A stretch of 64,000 nt of DNA from Streptacidiphilus fuscans (GCF_015690355.1 NZ_JADPRT010000007.1:156268-220267), one strand, 5' to 3'; shown: positions 14,950-23,085, counted from the first letter of the stretch. Made by a program: numbers and translations. The notes: a model not told the origin generated them from the sequence alone.

Positions 14950-17025
14950 ATGATCCCGCCACCGCCGCAGCAGGCCACCAGGTCCTCCTCCTGGTACCGC
15001 TCGATCAAGTCGACCACCCGGTCCGGGCTCCGCGTCGAGCGGGCGACCGGTGCGCCGCTCGCCGCACTGCGGGGCGCGCTGGGTGTGGCGATCGCGCTCT
15101 TCGGCGCGCTCGCGGTGAGCACCCCGGCGATCGCGACCTCGGCCGCGCTCGGCGCGCAGCTGGCCGGGATGGCGACCTTCCAGCGCAGCTACCGTCCGCG
15201 GGCATGGCTGGCGCTGGCGACCGCGCTGGGACTGTCGCTGAGCACCTTCGTCGGCTACGTCGTCTCGCCGTGGCCGCCGCTCTTCCTTGCGGTGCTGGCG
15301 CTGTGGGCCTTCGGCGCGGGCATGGCCTGGGTCGGCGGCCAGACCGCGGGCATCCTGGCGTCGATGACGGTCACGGTGATGCTGGTCATCGTCACCCTGC
15401 CGACCACGGTCCTCGAAGCCGCGCAGCACGCCGCGGTGATCGCCGGCGGCGGCGCGATCCAGGCGCTGCTGGTGGTGGTCTGGCCGGTCAACCGCTGGGG
15501 CGCGCACCGTGAGGCGCTGGCCGAGGCCTGCGCCTCCATGGCCGACTACGCCCGGCGGTTGCGGCACGACCCGTTCGCGCCGTTCGACCCGGACCCGCTC
15601 ATGGTCGCCCGCGAGGCCGCCCAGGTCACGCCCGGTCAGGCCCGCAACCGGCCGTCCGAACTCACCGGCGTCCGCTCGCTGGTGGAGCGGATGCGCCCGG
15701 CGCTGGCCGCCCTGGCCGACCCCCGCGTCGGCGCCGCCGAGGAGGGCCGCGAGCGCGACCGCGCCCGGGAACTGCTCGCGGCGGCGGCCGAGATCCTGGA
15801 CATGGCCGCCCGCTCGATCCGCACCGGCAAACCGGCGCCGATCCCCGAACACGCCTACCGCGCCCTGGCCCTGCCGGATGACGGCCCGGTGCTCAGCGGC
15901 ATCGCCAAGCACACCGCGCTGCGGCTGATCGGCCTGCTGGCCGAGATCCACGACGCCCTCGACGCGCAGGACGACGAGGCCCAGCCCCGCTACCTGCCCC
16001 GTCCGGGCCTGCGCGAGCTTGTCCCCCACACCGCCCGCGCGATCCGGCGCAACTGGACCTGGAGCTCGCCGGTCCTGCGCCACGCGGTGCGCACCGCCGT
16101 GGTGGTGACGCTGGCCGAGGGCGTCGGCCGGGTGCTGCCCTTCGGCCACAGCTACTGGGCCGCGATGACCGCGATGATGGTCATGCGTCCTGACTTCTCG
16201 CAGACCTACAGCCGCGGTGTGGCCCGCCTGGTCGGCACGGTCGTCGGCGTCGGCGTCGCCTCGGCGGTCATGGTCGCGGCCAAGCCGGCCCCCTGGGTCT
16301 GCGGCCTGCTCGCGGTCTGCGCGGTCGGCTTCGCGTATCTGACGATCCGCAGCGGCTACATGGCTCTGAGCACGCTGATCACGCTCTACATCGTCTTCCT
16401 GCTGTCGATGGACGGCCTGGTGCTGTCCCACACGGTGGAGCAGCGGGTCAGCATGACGCTGGTCGGCGGCGCGCTGGCGCTGGCCGCTTACGCGATCTGG
16501 CCCACCTGGCAGACCCTCCGCCTGCCCGACCGGCTCGCCGAGCACATCGCCGCGGCGGGCCGCTACGCGGCGGCGACGCTCCACGCCTACGGCGAGCCGT
16601 CGGCCGCGTCCCGACGCGCGATGCGCGAGGCCCTCCTCGACCTGCGCGGCGCGCGGGCCGCGATGATAGCGACGGACGCCTCCGCGGCGAGCGAGCCCGT
16701 CCGGCACCGGGGCCTGCGCCCCTCCCAGGTCGCCGACGCGCGCGCGGCGGTCGCCGCGATCAGCCGCGCCGCCATGCTGATCGAGGCTCACACCCCCACG
16801 GCGACGGCGCCCGTCCCGGGCGCCCTCTCCTTCGCCACGACGGTCCGCGCCGCCCTCACCGGCGCGGCGGACGCGGTCCGCGACGGCGAACCGGCGCAAC
16901 TCTCCGGCGTCGAACCCGCGTACGCGGACTGGTCCGCGGCAAACGACGGCACCCCACCGGAACTGCTCCGCGACGCCTCGATCCTGACCGAGGCCATCGG
17001 CGGCCTGGAGGACGCGCTGGGCTGA
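14950..17025 (+). CDS. FUSC family membrane protein
   Basis: A 691-residue integral membrane protein of the FUSC (fusaric acid resistance / aromatic acid exporter-like) family. It has two copies of a membrane module. The N-terminal module has hydrophobic segments from about residue 40 to 180, followed by a cytoplasmic helical region (MADYARRLRHDPF... to about 370). The second module begins with HAVRTAVVVTLAEGVGRVLPFGHSYWAAMTAMMVMRPDF (shown here only as landmarks HSYWAAMTA and MRPDF), which is the FUSC signature, and runs to about residue 520. A C-terminal helical domain follows. Proteins of this type are proposed to export aromatic acids. A direct repeat TGATCAAAC occurs twice just upstream (near 14914-14931). 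Confidence 0.85.
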   Translation: MIPPPPQQATRSSSWYRSIKSTTRSGLRVERATGAPLAALRGALGVAIALFGALAVSTPAIATSAALGAQLAGMATFQRSYRPRAWLALATALGLSLSTFVGYVVSPWPPLFLAVLALWAFGAGMAWVGGQTAGILASMTVTVMLVIVTLPTTVLEAAQHAAVIAGGGAIQALLVVVWPVNRWGAHREALAEACASMADYARRLRHDPFAPFDPDPLMVAREAAQVTPGQARNRPSELTGVRSLVERMRPALAALADPRVGAAEEGRERDRARELLAAAAEILDMAARSIRTGKPAPIPEHAYRALALPDDGPVLSGIAKHTALRLIGLLAEIHDALDAQDDEAQPRYLPRPGLRELVPHTARAIRRNWTWSSPVLRHAVRTAVVVTLAEGVGRVLPFGHSYWAAMTAMMVMRPDFSQTYSRGVARLVGTVVGVGVASAVMVAAKPAPWVCGLLAVCAVGFAYLTIRSGYMALSTLITLYIVFLLSMDGLVLSHTVEQRVSMTLVGGALALAAYAIWPTWQTLRLPDRLAEHIAAAGRYAAATLHAYGEPSAASRRAMREALLDLRGARAAMIATDASAASEPVRHRGLRPSQVADARAAVAAISRAAMLIEAHTPTATAPVPGALSFATTVRAALTGAADAVRDGEPAQLSGVEPAYADWSAANDGTPPELLRDASILTEAIGGLEDALG

Positions 17026-17029
17026 CACA

Positions 17030-17245
17030 GTCAGTTGCAAGCTTTGGGGGCGCGAGGAACTGCGCGAGAAACCACTGATGAGCGGATGGCCCTGCGCGTT
17101 CGGTGCTCTACCTGCGTGGGTGGCTTGTCGCGCAGTTCCCCGCGCCCCTGATGGTGCAACCACAGGCGGCAGCAAAGCACCCGCATGTCGCGCCCACGCG
17201 GCGGAGCCGCACATCAGCAGAGCCCCGCGCCCCTGAGGTGCTGCA
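17030..17245. repeat. intergenic palindromic repeat, copy A (complete)
   Basis: This is the longest of three copies of a modular intergenic repeat. Module 1 starts at 17047 (GGGGCGCGAGGAACTGCGCG). Module 2 (about 17115-17150) is its inverted complement (CGCGCAGTTCCCCGCGCCCC). Module 3 (17186-17235) is a 50-base block identical to one in copy C. The inverted modules can form a long stem, so the element could terminate transcription of the FUSC gene and the convergent metG gene. Sequences of this kind are common between genes in streptomycetes. Confidence 0.8.
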
Positions 17246-17247
17246 CC

Positions 17248-18783
17248 TCATCCGCCCAAACGGGCAAACAGCGGCTCCGACTTCGGCAGTCTGCCGTCAA
17301 CCGGCGTGCAGCGCACGACGATCCGTTGCGCCGCGTCCGGCAGGAACGGGCGCAGTTGTTCGCCGACCTCGCGGCACGCCGCGACCAACGCGGCCAAGGA
17401 CGCGTCCAACCGCGGGTCCGCGTCCGCGTGTTCCGCCTTGGCCAGTTCCCACGGCCGCGTGCGGTCGATGCAGCGGTTGGCCTCCTCGACCAGGGTCCAG
17501 ACCGCGGCCGCCGCCGCGCGGTAGTCGAAGGCGTCGAGCGCCGCGTCCACCCGGCCCGCCGCCCGCGCGCAGACCGCGCGTAGCTCGGAGGTCGCGGTGG
17601 TGCTCACCGTGGCGGTCGGGACGACGCCGTCCCGGTAGCGGTGGACCATGGTGACCACCCGGTGGACCAGGTTGCCGAAGCCACCGGCCAGGTCCGCGTC
17701 CGCGCGGGCGATCAGCCGCTCCTCGGTGAAGTCCGCGTCGCCGACGCGCGGCACCTCGCGCAGCAGCCACCACCGCACCGCGTCCGTCCCGAAGCGCGAC
17801 ACCAGCTCCGCCGGGTCCACCGACGCGGCCGGTCCCGACGCACAGGTGCCGGCAGCGGATTTGCTGATCTTGCGCCCGGACACCGTCAGGTAGTCGTGCA
17901 CCAACACCCTTGTCGGCAGCGGCAGTCCGGCCGACAGCAGCATCGCGGGCCAGTACACGGCGTGGAACCGCAGCACGCCCTTGCCGACCAGGTGCACCCG
18001 CTCACCGTCGCCCGCCCACCACGTCCGGTAGGCCTCCGCGTCCGTCTCGCTGCCGCCGAGGCCCAGGCTGGTGACGTAGTTGCCGAGCGCGTCCCACCAG
18101 ACGTAGACCACCTGCTCCTCGTCCCCGGGCACGGGGATCCCCCAGCCCCGTGCGCGGGCGCGGCTGCGGGAGACGGAGAAGTCGCGCAGGCCGGAGTCGA
18201 TCAGCGCCAGCACCTCGTTGCGGCGCGACTCGGGCTCGATCCGCAGCCGCCCGCTCGTGATCAGTTCGCGCAGCTGCTCCTGGTAACGCGAGAGGCGGAA
18301 GAACCAGTTCTCCTCGCTGACCTGCTGCGGCTCGGTCCCGTGGTCGGGACAGCGGCCGTCCTCGGTGAGCTCGGATTCCGCGAAGAAGGCCTCGCAGCCG
18401 ACACAGTAAAGGCCGACATATTCCTTGCGGTAGAAATCCCCGGCCTCGGCGCACCGTCGCCACAGGTATTCGACGCCGACCCGGTGCCTCGGGTCCCTGC
18501 TGGTCCGGATGAAATCGTCGAAGGAAAGCGCGAGCGGCGCGGCGAGCTCCGCGAAGGCTGCCGCGTTGCGGTCGACCAGGTCCTGGACGTCGACGCCTTC
18601 GTTCTCGGCGGCGAGCACGTTCTTCAGCGAGTTCTCGTCGGTCCCGCTGAGGAAGCGGACCGCGCCCCCGCGCGTGCGGCGATGCCGGGCCAGCACGTCC
18701 GCCTGCACGAGCTCCAGCGCGAAGCCGAGGTGCGGGCGCGCGTTGACGTAGGGGATGGTGGTGGTGACGTAGTAGGTGCTCAT
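17248..18783 (-). CDS. metG: methionyl-tRNA synthetase
   Basis: Class I aminoacyl-tRNA synthetase charging tRNA-Met, 511 residues. The first signature is HLGF (residues 18-21, the HIGH motif) after TTTIPYVNARP. The second is KISKS (305-309, KMSKS motif) in VSGRKISKSAAG. One zinc knuckle is visible (CVGCEAFF ... CPDHG). The YVWWDALGNYVTSLG segment is a methionine-pocket region. After the anticodon-binding helical domain (NRCIDRTRPWELAK) the protein ends without the C-terminal tRNA-binding (EMAP-like) extension, so it is the short form. It starts at ATG 18783 with GGAGAG upstream. A Met-containing leader peptide and hairpin precede it. Whether it is the only MetRS of the cell or a second copy cannot be seen here. 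Confidence 0.95.
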   Translation of the reverse strand: MSTYYVTTTIPYVNARPHLGFALELVQADVLARHRRTRGGAVRFLSGTDENSLKNVLAAENEGVDVQDLVDRNAAAFAELAAPLALSFDDFIRTSRDPRHRVGVEYLWRRCAEAGDFYRKEYVGLYCVGCEAFFAESELTEDGRCPDHGTEPQQVSEENWFFRLSRYQEQLRELITSGRLRIEPESRRNEVLALIDSGLRDFSVSRSRARARGWGIPVPGDEEQVVYVWWDALGNYVTSLGLGGSETDAEAYRTWWAGDGERVHLVGKGVLRFHAVYWPAMLLSAGLPLPTRVLVHDYLTVSGRKISKSAAGTCASGPAASVDPAELVSRFGTDAVRWWLLREVPRVGDADFTEERLIARADADLAGGFGNLVHRVVTMVHRYRDGVVPTATVSTTATSELRAVCARAAGRVDAALDAFDYRAAAAAVWTLVEEANRCIDRTRPWELAKAEHADADPRLDASLAALVAACREVGEQLRPFLPDAAQRIVVRCTPVDGRLPKSEPLFARLGG

Positions 18784-18849
18784 CAGGCTCTCCAGCGCTC
18801 CGGTGGCTCACCGGGTCTCGGGCGGGAGGGGCCTGTGGCGGACATGCGA

Positions 18850-18872
18850 GAGGCCCCTGGTGACGGGGCCTC
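18850..18872 (-). terminator. putative attenuator hairpin upstream of metG
   Basis: On the transcript, GAGGCCCC (18872-18865) pairs with GGGGCCTC (18857-18850) around a 7-base loop, 26 bases after the leader stop codon and 66 bases before the metG start. The GGGGC near the end of the leader peptide gene (18906-18902) can instead pair with GCCCC of the first arm, which would be an antiterminator. There is no U tract, so the hairpin might act on translation or with Rho. Confidence 0.5.
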
Positions 18873-18897
18873 GGTAACGCGCGCGTGCGTTCGCGTC

Positions 18898-18948
18898 TCA
18901 GCAGCCCCTGGAGGGGCCCATCATTCGGAAGCTGGGCGCGTCGATCAT
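18898..18948 (-). CDS. putative Met leader peptide of metG
   Basis: A 16-residue reading frame, MIDAPSFRMMGPSRGC, lies 114 bases upstream of metG on the same strand. It contains two adjacent Met codons (18924-18919) placed directly before a self-complementary CCCCTCCAGGGG segment. There is no ribosome site in front of the ATG, and TACTCT 7 bases upstream resembles a -10 box, so the transcript may be leaderless. Stalling of the ribosome at the Met pair when charged tRNA-Met is short would free the GGGGC segment to pair with the terminator arm. That would be a classical ribosome-mediated attenuator. Expression is not shown, and the peptide could be a chance frame. Confidence 0.5.
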   Translation of the reverse strand: MIDAPSFRMMGPSRGC

Positions 18949-18973
18949 GGCTGGAGAGTAGCAGAGGCGACGG

Positions 18974-19207
18974 TCAGAGGTGGCCGCGCACGTAGCGGCC
19001 CAGCTCCGTCGCCCACTGCGCGTACTCCGCGCGCATCGAGGCGTCGCCACCGCAGAGCTTGGCGACCTGGGCGTCGGTGATCCGGTCGGCGCCGTCGGAC
19101 GCCAGCAGCTGGGCCATCCGGTCCATGGTGTCGGCGAGACGCTCCGCGTCGTGGTGGCTCAGCATGACCAGTCGCTCGGTGCGGCCGATGGTGGTGGAAC
19201 CCGGCAT
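18974..19207 (-). CDS. small hypothetical protein
   Basis: A 77-residue soluble protein starting at ATG 19207 behind a strong GAGGAGG ribosome site. The sequence is helical with HDAERLADTMDRMAQLLASD and a C-terminal MRAEYAQWATELGRYVRGHL. No signal peptide, cysteine pair or named domain is recognised. Its stop codon lies 26 bases upstream of the metG leader ATG, so its 3' end overlaps the region where the metG promoter should be. Confidence 0.65.
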   Translation of the reverse strand: MPGSTTIGRTERLVMLSHHDAERLADTMDRMAQLLASDGADRITDAQVAKLCGGDASMRAEYAQWATELGRYVRGHL

Positions 19208-19257
19208 GACTGCCTCCTCGGGTCGGTCCCCCACCCACGGTAGGCCTTTTCGACAGG

Positions 19258-19378
19258 CGGGCAAGTTGCACGTCAGGGGCACGGGAAACCACCCTGTGCG
19301 GATGGCCCTGCTCGTTCGGCAGATCACCTACGTGGGTGGCTTGTCGCGCAGTTCCCCGCGCCCCTGAGGTGCAACTGA
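19258..19378. repeat. intergenic palindromic repeat, copy B (modules 1 and 2)
   Basis: Shorter copy of the repeat at 17030-17245. It has a decayed module 1 (GGATGGCCCTGCTCGTTCGG retained), the complete module 2 (GTGGGTGGCTTGTCGCGCAG then TTCCCCGCGCCCCTGA) and no module 3. It is bounded by AGTTGCAC at the left and GTGCAACT at the right, which are inverted. It lies between the small hypothetical gene and the acyl-CoA dehydrogenase. Confidence 0.8.
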
Positions 19379-19393
19379 GCCGTCTGCCTACGG

Positions 19394-20635
19394 CTACCGG
19401 ATCGGCATCCCGGACAGCGTCCGCGCAATAACGAGCCGCTGGATCTCGCTCGTCCCCTCGAAGATGGTGTAGATCGCCGCGTCGCGGTGCATCCGCTCCA
19501 CCGGGTACTCCCGGGTGAAGCCGTTGCCGCCGAAGATCTGGATCGCCTGGCCGGTGACCCACTTCGCCGTCTCACCGGCGTACAGCTTGGACATCGAGCC
19601 CTCGGCCGCCGTGAACGGCTGGCCCGTCGCCGCCATCCAGGAGGCACGCCAGACCAGCATGCGCGCGGCGTCGATGCGGGTGCGCATGTCGGCGATGGTG
19701 AAGGCGATGCCCTGGTTGTCGATGATCGGGCGGCCGAACTGCTCGCGGGTCTTCGCGTACTCCAGGGACTCCTCGTACGCGGCGCGGGCCAGGCCGACCG
19801 CCTGGGCGCCGACGGCCGGGCGGGAGGCCTCGAACGTGGCCATCGCCGCGTTCTTGACCTGCTCGACCTTCTCGCCGCGGGCGATCGCCGCCGCGCGCTC
19901 CCGGGCGCGGGCCATGCGCTCGTCCAGCTTGTCCTTGCCGCCGAGCAGGCAGTCGCCGGCGACGCGGACGTTGTCGAGGACGACCTCGGCGGTGTGCGAG
20001 GCGCGGATGCCGTGCTTCTTGAACTTCTGGCCCTGGCTCAGGCCCTTGGTGCCCGGCGGGATGATGAAGGACGCCTGGCCGCGCGCGCCGAGCTCCGGGT
20101 CGACGACCGCGACGACGACGTGGACGTGGGCGATGCCGCCGTTGGTCGCCCAGGTCTTGGTGCCGTTGATGACCCACTCGTCGGTGGCCTCGTCGTAGAC
20201 GGCGCGGGTGCGCATGGCGGCGACGTCGGAGCCGGCGTCGGGCTCGGAGGAGCAGAACGCGGCCAGCTTGGGCTCGTCCGGGGTGCCGAACATCTCCGGC
20301 GCCCAGAGACCGACCTGCTCGGGCGTACCGTTGGTGACGACGCCCGCAGCGGCCAGCGCGCTGCCGGTGATGGCGAGGCCGATGCCGGCGTCACCCCAGA
20401 AGAGCTCCTCCATGGCGATCGGGATGCCGAGGCCGGTCGGGTCGAACTGCTGCTGGGCGAAGAAGTCGAGCGAGTAGATGCCGACCTTGGCGGCCTCCTG
20501 GATGATCGGCCAGGGAGTTTCCTCCCGCTCGTCCCACTCGGCCGCGGCCGGGCGGATGACGTCCCGGGCGAAGCCGTGCAGCCAGTCGCGGACGGCGATC
20601 TGGTCGTCGTTGAGTGCGAGGTTGAAGGCCGTCAT
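19394..20635 (-). CDS. acyl-CoA dehydrogenase
   Basis: FAD enzyme of 413 residues catalysing alpha,beta-dehydrogenation of an acyl-CoA thioester. Landmarks are the FCSSEPDAGSDVAAMRTRA segment (FAD/substrate loop), ATNGGIAH, EVVLDNVRVAG, the SLEYAKTREQFGRPI segment, QIFGGNGFTREYPVERMHRDA and the C-terminal YTIFEGTSEIQRLVIAR, where the Glu of FEGTSE is the catalytic base in most members. It starts at ATG 20635 after GGAGA. It is divergent from a TetR regulator, with two palindromes between them, so it is probably repressed by that regulator and induced by an acyl-CoA or related ligand. Chain-length preference is unknown. Confidence 0.93.
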   Translation of the reverse strand: MTAFNLALNDDQIAVRDWLHGFARDVIRPAAAEWDEREETPWPIIQEAAKVGIYSLDFFAQQQFDPTGLGIPIAMEELFWGDAGIGLAITGSALAAAGVVTNGTPEQVGLWAPEMFGTPDEPKLAAFCSSEPDAGSDVAAMRTRAVYDEATDEWVINGTKTWATNGGIAHVHVVVAVVDPELGARGQASFIIPPGTKGLSQGQKFKKHGIRASHTAEVVLDNVRVAGDCLLGGKDKLDERMARARERAAAIARGEKVEQVKNAAMATFEASRPAVGAQAVGLARAAYEESLEYAKTREQFGRPIIDNQGIAFTIADMRTRIDAARMLVWRASWMAATGQPFTAAEGSMSKLYAGETAKWVTGQAIQIFGGNGFTREYPVERMHRDAAIYTIFEGTSEIQRLVIARTLSGMPIR

Positions 20636-20680
20636 CTGTGTCTCCCCGGGCGCGTTGCGCTTACTCGATTTCCCGTCCAG

Positions 20681-20699
20681 GTGTTACCGTCGGTAACAC
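20681..20699. promoter_or_regulatory. palindrome 1, candidate TetR operator
   Basis: GTGTTACCGTCGGTAACAC is a perfect palindrome around a central T in the 103-base spacer between the acyl-CoA dehydrogenase and the TetR gene. It is 46 bases upstream of the dehydrogenase start. Confidence 0.7.
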
Positions 20700-20711
20700 G
20701 CTCAAAGTTTG

Positions 20712-20725
20712 TTACTACGTAGTAA
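20712..20725. promoter_or_regulatory. palindrome 2, candidate TetR operator
   Basis: TTACTACGTAGTAA is a perfect 14-base palindrome 13 bases before the TetR start codon. It shares the TTAC/GTAA ends with palindrome 1, so both may be bound by the same regulator. Confidence 0.65.
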
Positions 20726-20738
20726 GGAATGTCAAGGC

Positions 20739-21362
20739 ATGGGGACCGAGGCCGACGCCCGCGACGAGAGGCGCACGGCGCTGCTCGACGCCGCCGACCG
20801 GGTGGTGCGCCGCGAGGGGCCGCGCGCGAGCATGAACGCGATCGCGGCCGAGGCGGGAATCACCAAGCCGATCCTGTACCGGCACTTCGGCGACAAGAAC
20901 GGGCTCTACCGCGCACTGGCCGACCGGCACTCGGCCGCGCTGCTCGCCCATATCCGGGACGCGCTGGCCGCGCCGCTGGAACGGCGGGAGCGGGTGGAGA
21001 ACGTGCTCGACACCTACCTCGCCGCGATCGAGTCCGCGCCGCAGGTCTACCGGTTCCTCGCCCACCCCGACCCGGCCTCGGACGGGCTCTCCCCCGCCGG
21101 GCCGCTGGCGCCGACGCTGCGGGCGATCGCGGCCGAGCTGAGCCGTGCGATCGCGACGCAGGTGGACCTCGGGCCCTCGAGCGACGTCATGGCGGAGGCG
21201 TGGGGCCAGGCGATCACCGGCATGGTGCTGGCCGGGGGCGACTGGTGGCTGGAGCACCAGCCCTTCCCCAGGCAGCGGATGGTGCAGACCCTGGCCGACC
21301 TGCTCTGGGGCCGCCTCGCCGCCGCCGGAGACAACCCGGGCGCGACCAAGATCGCGGACTGA
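20739..21362 (+). CDS. TetR family regulator
   Basis: A 207-residue TetR-type regulator. The N-terminal helix-turn-helix reads TALLDAADRVVRREGPRASMNAIAAEAGITKPILYRHFGDKNGLYRALADRH (landmarks AEAGITKPILYRHFGDK). The C-terminal ligand domain has QVYRFLAHPDP and GMVLAGGDWWLEHQPFPR segments. The ATG at 20739 is preceded by AAGGA about 9 bases upstream. It faces the acyl-CoA dehydrogenase gene and the two palindromes, so it probably controls that gene and itself. Confidence 0.92.
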   Translation: MGTEADARDERRTALLDAADRVVRREGPRASMNAIAAEAGITKPILYRHFGDKNGLYRALADRHSAALLAHIRDALAAPLERRERVENVLDTYLAAIESAPQVYRFLAHPDPASDGLSPAGPLAPTLRAIAAELSRAIATQVDLGPSSDVMAEAWGQAITGMVLAGGDWWLEHQPFPRQRMVQTLADLLWGRLAAAGDNPGATKIAD

Positions 21363-21395
21363 ACGCACCTGTCCGTGGCCGCGACTGACCCGCCG

Positions 21396-22310
21396 TCAGC
21401 GGACGGGCTGTGGGACTCTCCCCATGGCCTTCGGCCGGGAGGCACCCCCGGGCAGGCGCAGTCGCCGCGAGCTGCCGCTGTAGGCGAAGCCGGTCCGCTC
21501 GTAGACCCGTCGGGCCGGGTTGCCCTCGGTCACCTCCAGCCGCAGCGTGGGCAGGCCCGCCTGCGCGGTGCGCGCGAGGGCGCGCCGGAGCAGTGACGCG
21601 CCCAGCCCCGGAGGCGCGTGCTCGGGGTCGCGGAAGATGTCCACCACGCCGGGCCCGTCACCCGCGAGGCAGCTGCTGCGCTGCGCCACCAGCACCGCGG
21701 CCACCGGCCGTCCGCCGGGCGCGAGCGCGACCGCGCTGCCGTCCAGCAGCTCACCGAAGAGCCGCCCTTGGACCATCGACGCGAACCACTCCGGATCACC
21801 GGCCGGGTGGTCCGGATGGCCCGGCGGGTAGGCGCGTCGGTGCAGCCGGAAGAGTCGACGGCCGCCCACCTCGCCGGGCGCGGCCAGCGTCAGACCGTGC
21901 GGGAGCTCCGGGTCGTGCCAGCGCGGGTCCGGGCGCGTCAGCGCGAAGTCCCAGAGGTAGTGGTGGGCGTGGCGTCCGAACGCCTCGGCGGAACGGTGCA
22001 GCAGCTCGGCGAAGTCGGTCTCGGCCGTGGCCACCCGGACGTCCAGCGTCCAGCCGGCCAGCACCTGGCCGACCACCCGCGCCGCATGGGCGAGGTCGGA
22101 GCAGCGGGGACGCAGGTCGTCAGCCCACCAGAAGCCGCCTCCGTCGCCGCCCCCGTCGTCGGCCCGGCCGTCAACCCCGCCATCAACCGCGCCGTCAGCC
22201 CCGTCGTCGATCCCGCCGCTGGTCACGGCGACCCGGACGAAGTCGGCCACGACCTGGCCCCACTCGTCCTGGACGGCCGTCCGCCCTGGTTCCGCCTGCC
22301 ACCGGGTCAC
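21396..22310 (-). CDS. GNAT family N-acetyltransferase
   Basis: A 304-residue acetyltransferase whose GNAT domain occupies the C-terminal half. It shows AAVLVAQRSSCLAGDG, VVDIFRDPEHAPPGLGASLL (the acetyl-CoA loop, with GLGASLL in place of RGxGIG), LRLEVTEGNPARRVYERTGF and a final SGSSRRLRLPG. An Asp/Gly-rich low-complexity stretch lies at about residues 34-60. It starts with GTG at 22310. The last 17 codons are made from a sequence resembling an intergenic repeat (CCTCCCGGCCGAAGGCC), giving the unusual tail GGASRPKAMGRVPQPVR. The substrate is unknown. The stop of the GNAT gene faces the TetR gene's stop 34 bases away. Confidence 0.8.
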   Translation of the reverse strand: MTRWQAEPGRTAVQDEWGQVVADFVRVAVTSGGIDDGADGAVDGGVDGRADDGGGDGGGFWWADDLRPRCSDLAHAARVVGQVLAGWTLDVRVATAETDFAELLHRSAEAFGRHAHHYLWDFALTRPDPRWHDPELPHGLTLAAPGEVGGRRLFRLHRRAYPPGHPDHPAGDPEWFASMVQGRLFGELLDGSAVALAPGGRPVAAVLVAQRSSCLAGDGPGVVDIFRDPEHAPPGLGASLLRRALARTAQAGLPTLRLEVTEGNPARRVYERTGFAYSGSSRRLRLPGGASRPKAMGRVPQPVR

Positions 22311-22328
22311 TTGGGTCCGTTCCGCCAG

Positions 22329-22880
22329 TCAGACGCCGTCGGCGGGCAGGTACCAGGGCGCGCGACGGATCGCGCGGCGTGCGAGGAACGCGCGCAGTCC
22401 GGTCAGCTCCTGGACGAACACGCCGCCGTCCAGATGCGCCGACTCGTGCTGGAGGCAGCGGGCGAAGAAGCCGGTGCCCTCGATCTCGACCGGCGCGCCC
22501 GTCAGGTCCTGGCCCCGGATCACGGCGCGGTCGTAGCGCGGGGTCTGCGCCCGCAGTCCGGGCAGCGAGAGGCAGCCCTCCTCGCCGGCCACGACCACCC
22601 CGTCCGCCTCCACCAGCACCGGGTTGACGACGTGTCCCACATGGCGGACGTCCTCGTCGTCGGGGCAGTCGTAGACGAAGACCCGCTTCCCGACCCCGAT
22701 CTGATTGGCCGCCAGGCCCACGCCGTCCGCCGCGTACATGGTCGCGAACATGTCCTCGACCAGGCGTGTCAGCTCCCGGTCGAAGACCTCGACGGGCGCA
22801 CACGGCTCACGGAGCACCGCCGAGGCCCAGGGGGTGACGGGATGCACGGTGCCGGCACTGCCGGGAATGCGGGAGAGCAT
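22329..22880 (-). CDS. def: peptide deformylase
   Basis: Removes the N-formyl group from nascent proteins; 183 residues, a normal length. All three motifs are present: GVGLAANQ (53-60), EGCLSL (101-106, metal-ligand Cys103) and QHESAHLDG (144-152, HExxH metal site). The last motif normally reads QHExDH; here the Asp is replaced by Ala148 while both His ligands and the catalytic Glu146 are kept. Streptomycetes often carry more than one def gene, so this may be an accessory copy. The gene is upstream of the GNAT gene with an 18-base gap, so the two probably share a transcript. No strong ribosome site precedes ATG 22880. Confidence 0.93.
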   Translation of the reverse strand: MLSRIPGSAGTVHPVTPWASAVLREPCAPVEVFDRELTRLVEDMFATMYAADGVGLAANQIGVGKRVFVYDCPDDEDVRHVGHVVNPVLVEADGVVVAGEEGCLSLPGLRAQTPRYDRAVIRGQDLTGAPVEIEGTGFFARCLQHESAHLDGGVFVQELTGLRAFLARRAIRRAPWYLPADGV

Positions 22881-23085
22881 GGGACGACTTTAAGCGGATG
22901 CTCCGCCGCGCCTGTGCACGGGGCCGTCGGGGCGGAGGTCCGCTCGGGCGGCGCACAGTTCGCAGGCGGATCAGATGACCGGGAACCGGACGGAGATGGA
23001 CGCTGCCCGCAGCGGAAGGGATCCGCCCGGTAGGCTACGGAAAGCCTCGCCGTCCCGCAGGCAGACCGCAGGAGGAAGCACACCG

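Noticed and set aside
14935-17214. 759-codon minus-strand frame opposite the FUSC gene
   Set aside because: Low-information translation with no motif; the plus-strand protein has a recognisable membrane layout.
17047-17245. Small RNA or CRISPR-like array
   Set aside because: Only two or three imperfect modules are present, without regular spacers; an intergenic palindromic repeat explains it better.
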